Positions 61,936 through 64,000 of a stretch of DNA of 64,000 bases are shown here, piece by piece. The stretch covers positions 1 through 64,000 of the forward strand of contig WBMW01003194.1 in the NCBI GenBank assembly GCA_013396635.1. Direction: 5' to 3'. The stretch comes from Penelope pileata (Eukaryota; Chordata; Aves; Galliformes; Cracidae). The translations under genes were made by a program, and so were the position numbers. The notes beneath the pieces were generated by a model that ran no database searches, had not been told where the DNA came from, and worked only from the letters and a program-made list of their open reading frames with translations. Positions within the stretch are counted from its first letter, which is position 1. Each line of letters starts with the position of its first letter.

Positions 61936-62396
61936 CATAAGTTGCACTGAAAGTATTGCCTCCTGTTTATTTCCACAAAAACTACAACAGATACAATGAG
62001 CACAATAATGGTATTTGATAGAGCAAATTCTCAACTACAAAACATTAGTTTTGAACATAGTCACCACCATTACCTATGCAATTTTGCCACTGATGAACAG
62101 GAGCCTGCATGCTGCACTCATAAAAATTTACATGGTCATCCAGAATGTGGCTTGCCTTTCATGCTACTCTTGCATCTGCTGAAACACAACACCCACTGCC
62201 TCACTGTGCTGTGCTCACATCCACTTTTTGGTCTCCATCAACGTTCAGCTAGTGTCAACAAATGTCAATGGACGCCATTTTTTCCTCATGGAGGTATTCA
62301 ATGACACACCTTTGCTTCATATACACTTCCATGTCAGAAATCATTTTGACAGACTGCCCCTCTGCTGTCATCTGTTGCATGGCAACAAAATGTAAA
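61936..62396 (-). mobile_element. Galluhop-like mariner element, second copy (inverted, truncated)
   Basis: Same family as 40430-40978 but in the opposite orientation. It begins near GTTGCACTGAAAGTATTGCC (the right-type terminal repeat) and shares the block GAGCACAATAATGG...GAGCAAATTCTCAACTACAA with the reverse complement of the first copy. The opposite terminal repeat is missing: homology stops near 62396, so no pair of TA duplications can be read. About 460 bp remain. Confidence 0.85.
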
Positions 62397-62400
62397 AACA
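62255..62400 (-). pseudogene. Mariner transposase N-terminal remnant
   Basis: The minus-strand frame here contains MKQRCVIEYLHEEKMASIDI, matching the first helix-turn-helix of mariner transposases of the Galluhop/SETMAR type. It stops at 62255-62257, where related elements continue in the same frame, and the DDD/D catalytic domain is absent. The frame extends upstream to 62512 into flanking DNA, which is unlikely to be part of the original protein. It is inactive. Confidence 0.75.
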
Positions 62401-64000
62401 ACACATGAAAAGAAGTGTTTACAGAGAAAAAAACTTTTCTCCAGCAGGAAGATTGTACGTTTTCCTCCACCTTTATATTTTCAAATATGTCAGCCTCAAA
62501 TGACCACTGCAATGGAAAAGGATGCTTGACTTTGATCTCATAATTAATTAAAAGATCAGTGAGTGTTCCACACAGCTGGGTGTTAAGCTGTCCTAGAATT
62601 TAATTCTAGCCTTCTGATATATAGTATGGGGCTTTTTATTTTTTTTTTTCAAATGTCACATAAAACTGACCGAGCAAGTTTTCAGAATATCTAATGAGAA
62701 AACACTACATCATTCTTAACACAGAGCACAAGCAAACAGTTTTATTCCTGTTTGTGCAGCTTAACCTTCTGCAAAAGTAATTAGGTCTGTAATTAAAAAG
62801 CTATTTGGAATGATTAAAACCCTGTTATCTAGTGGCATTTAAAGACAAATGCAAATGTCAGAAAGGATGAATTAATTAAAATTACTATTGAAAAGGAAAA
62901 AAGTATATTAGTGTAAGGACTAGAGGATGTTATTTACTGAAATGTTACAATGCGAGGTGAAGTTAGATGTTTGGAGGATATGGTGAAGGTTGAAATAATT
63001 TTATCTGGCGTTTTGTATCCACTATCATTCATAAATACATACTGTTGTATGTGGGTATAAATATATGTCTCAGTTTATGAGCATGAGGTACTCAGAGGAA
63101 GCCCGCATTTCATCTCTGCTTTCCAGACCTGAGCAGTATGGAAACACGGAAGGAGAATGGCTATTATGATGCTCTGCCAGCTAGCAGATGATCTCCTAGG
63201 GACAAGGCAGAGATGTAGTTTGTGTACTCGCCTTTGTTCCTTCCTTTTGTTCATTTTTCCTTCCTTCCCTCCATCCTCTCATGCCTCTAATACAATGAAT
63301 ACACAAGACAAAGAAATAGTGAAGTAGTGTCAAGAATCTTCTTTCATACAGTTGATGTCCCTCTAGTTACCCATACTAAATAGATTTAGTGCAATAATTT
63401 ACTATATTTACAAAACAGACATGCTGAAGGAGGCATGCTGATAATATTTCTGCTATATACCTCAGAGGATTTTTGCAAGACTCCCCACAGAGTTATTCTT
63501 AAAAAATACATCCTCATGGAACATTTCACAGTACGTTCCTAGAGCAGATAACCTCTGGAAGGAAGCTGTCTCCTTTCTCTTTAATCGTTGAATGCTATGA
63601 ATGCCCTTTCTTGTGCCAACAGGACTTGTCCCTTACTATAGTAGCCTTGATATGGAATCATGATGGCACTTCCGTAACGGAGATTCTGCTTTCTGTAAGG
63701 GAGATTCTGCTTTCTGAGCCGAGAGCTTGGTCTCAAATTATATTGCTGAACAGTTGTAATCAGCTTCTGTAATCGTAATCAGATTGTGAATTTTTTAGAT
63801 TACATTCAATAGATGGCTTAACTGGATACTCACCAACCTACTTTTTAAAAGCAATGATGTAGATTACTATGGAAATATTCTTCCAACTGCATTGTTAAAA
63901 TACCATGACCAGCAAAGATTAATTTTCAGTGTTCACTACCAAATATTAACAGAGAAGTCATTCACATTTCTATTGCTCACTCATAGACAACAATTCAGAT
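62397..64000. other. Unannotated AT-rich flank
   Basis: No gene or named repeat recognised. A TTCC-rich patch occurs near 63239-63275, and an 18-base direct repeat (GGAGATTCTGCTTTCTG, around 63680-63716) is visible. Confidence 0.5.

Noticed and set aside
61996..62304. 102-codon plus-strand ORF
   Set aside because: It is antisense to the mariner transposase remnant.

Overview
This window looks like nuclear DNA from a bird, most likely a galliform or a close relative. The evidence is the repeat content. It has at least five CR1 LINE segments on both strands, one of them ending in the CR1-type 3' tail. It also has three LTRs of one ERVL-like family, two other LTR types, two Charlie-type hAT DNA transposons and two Galluhop-like mariner copies. 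The base composition is AT-rich, stop codons are dense in all frames, and no complete protein-coding gene is recognisable. I read it as intergenic or deep intronic sequence. I see no rRNA, tRNA, CRISPR array, operon or bacterial-style feature.

Layout. 1-4.3 kb: a hAT element (935-1839) with a perfect 8-bp target-site duplication, then an old CR1 fragment on the minus strand (about 2740-4335). 4.3-11.7 kb: unannotated AT-rich DNA with one long inverted repeat (5183-5449). 11.75-13.1 kb: a second hAT copy. 13.1-26.4 kb: unannotated, with two small minisatellites. 26.45-27.26 kb: a GC-rich LTR with internal tandem repeats. 32.5-36.4 kb: an ERVL-like pol remnant abutting an oppositely oriented LTR fragment, present twice. 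36.9-37.75 kb: a pyrimidine tract followed by a long purine-rich tract. 40.43-40.98 kb: a mariner copy. 42.4-42.9 kb and 49.9-50.4 kb: LTRs of the same ERVL-like family. 52.3-55.25 kb: a CR1 3' end on the plus strand, then a minus-strand CR1 split by a 790-bp LTR. 58.2-61.1 kb: three CR1 coding-region fragments in mixed orientation. 61.94-62.4 kb: a second, inverted mariner copy.

The main technical point is that three segments are exact tandem copies separated by a single N: 11914-12948 (517 bp each), 32497-36403 (1953 bp each) and 53991-55169 (589 bp each). The N sits exactly at each junction. I interpret all three as assembly artefacts, where overlapping contig ends were not merged, and not as biology. 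They add about 3.06 kb of false sequence and duplicate ORFs, a pol remnant and LTR pieces. Removing one copy restores two transposable elements to sensible lengths and boundaries.

Nothing here supports a new multi-gene system. The leads worth a second look are two exon-like segments with canonical splice signals (38099-38207 and 45355-45442), a short ORF with one strong membrane segment (14395-14661), the 5.2-5.4 kb inverted repeat, and the nested-element history of the CR1/LTR block.
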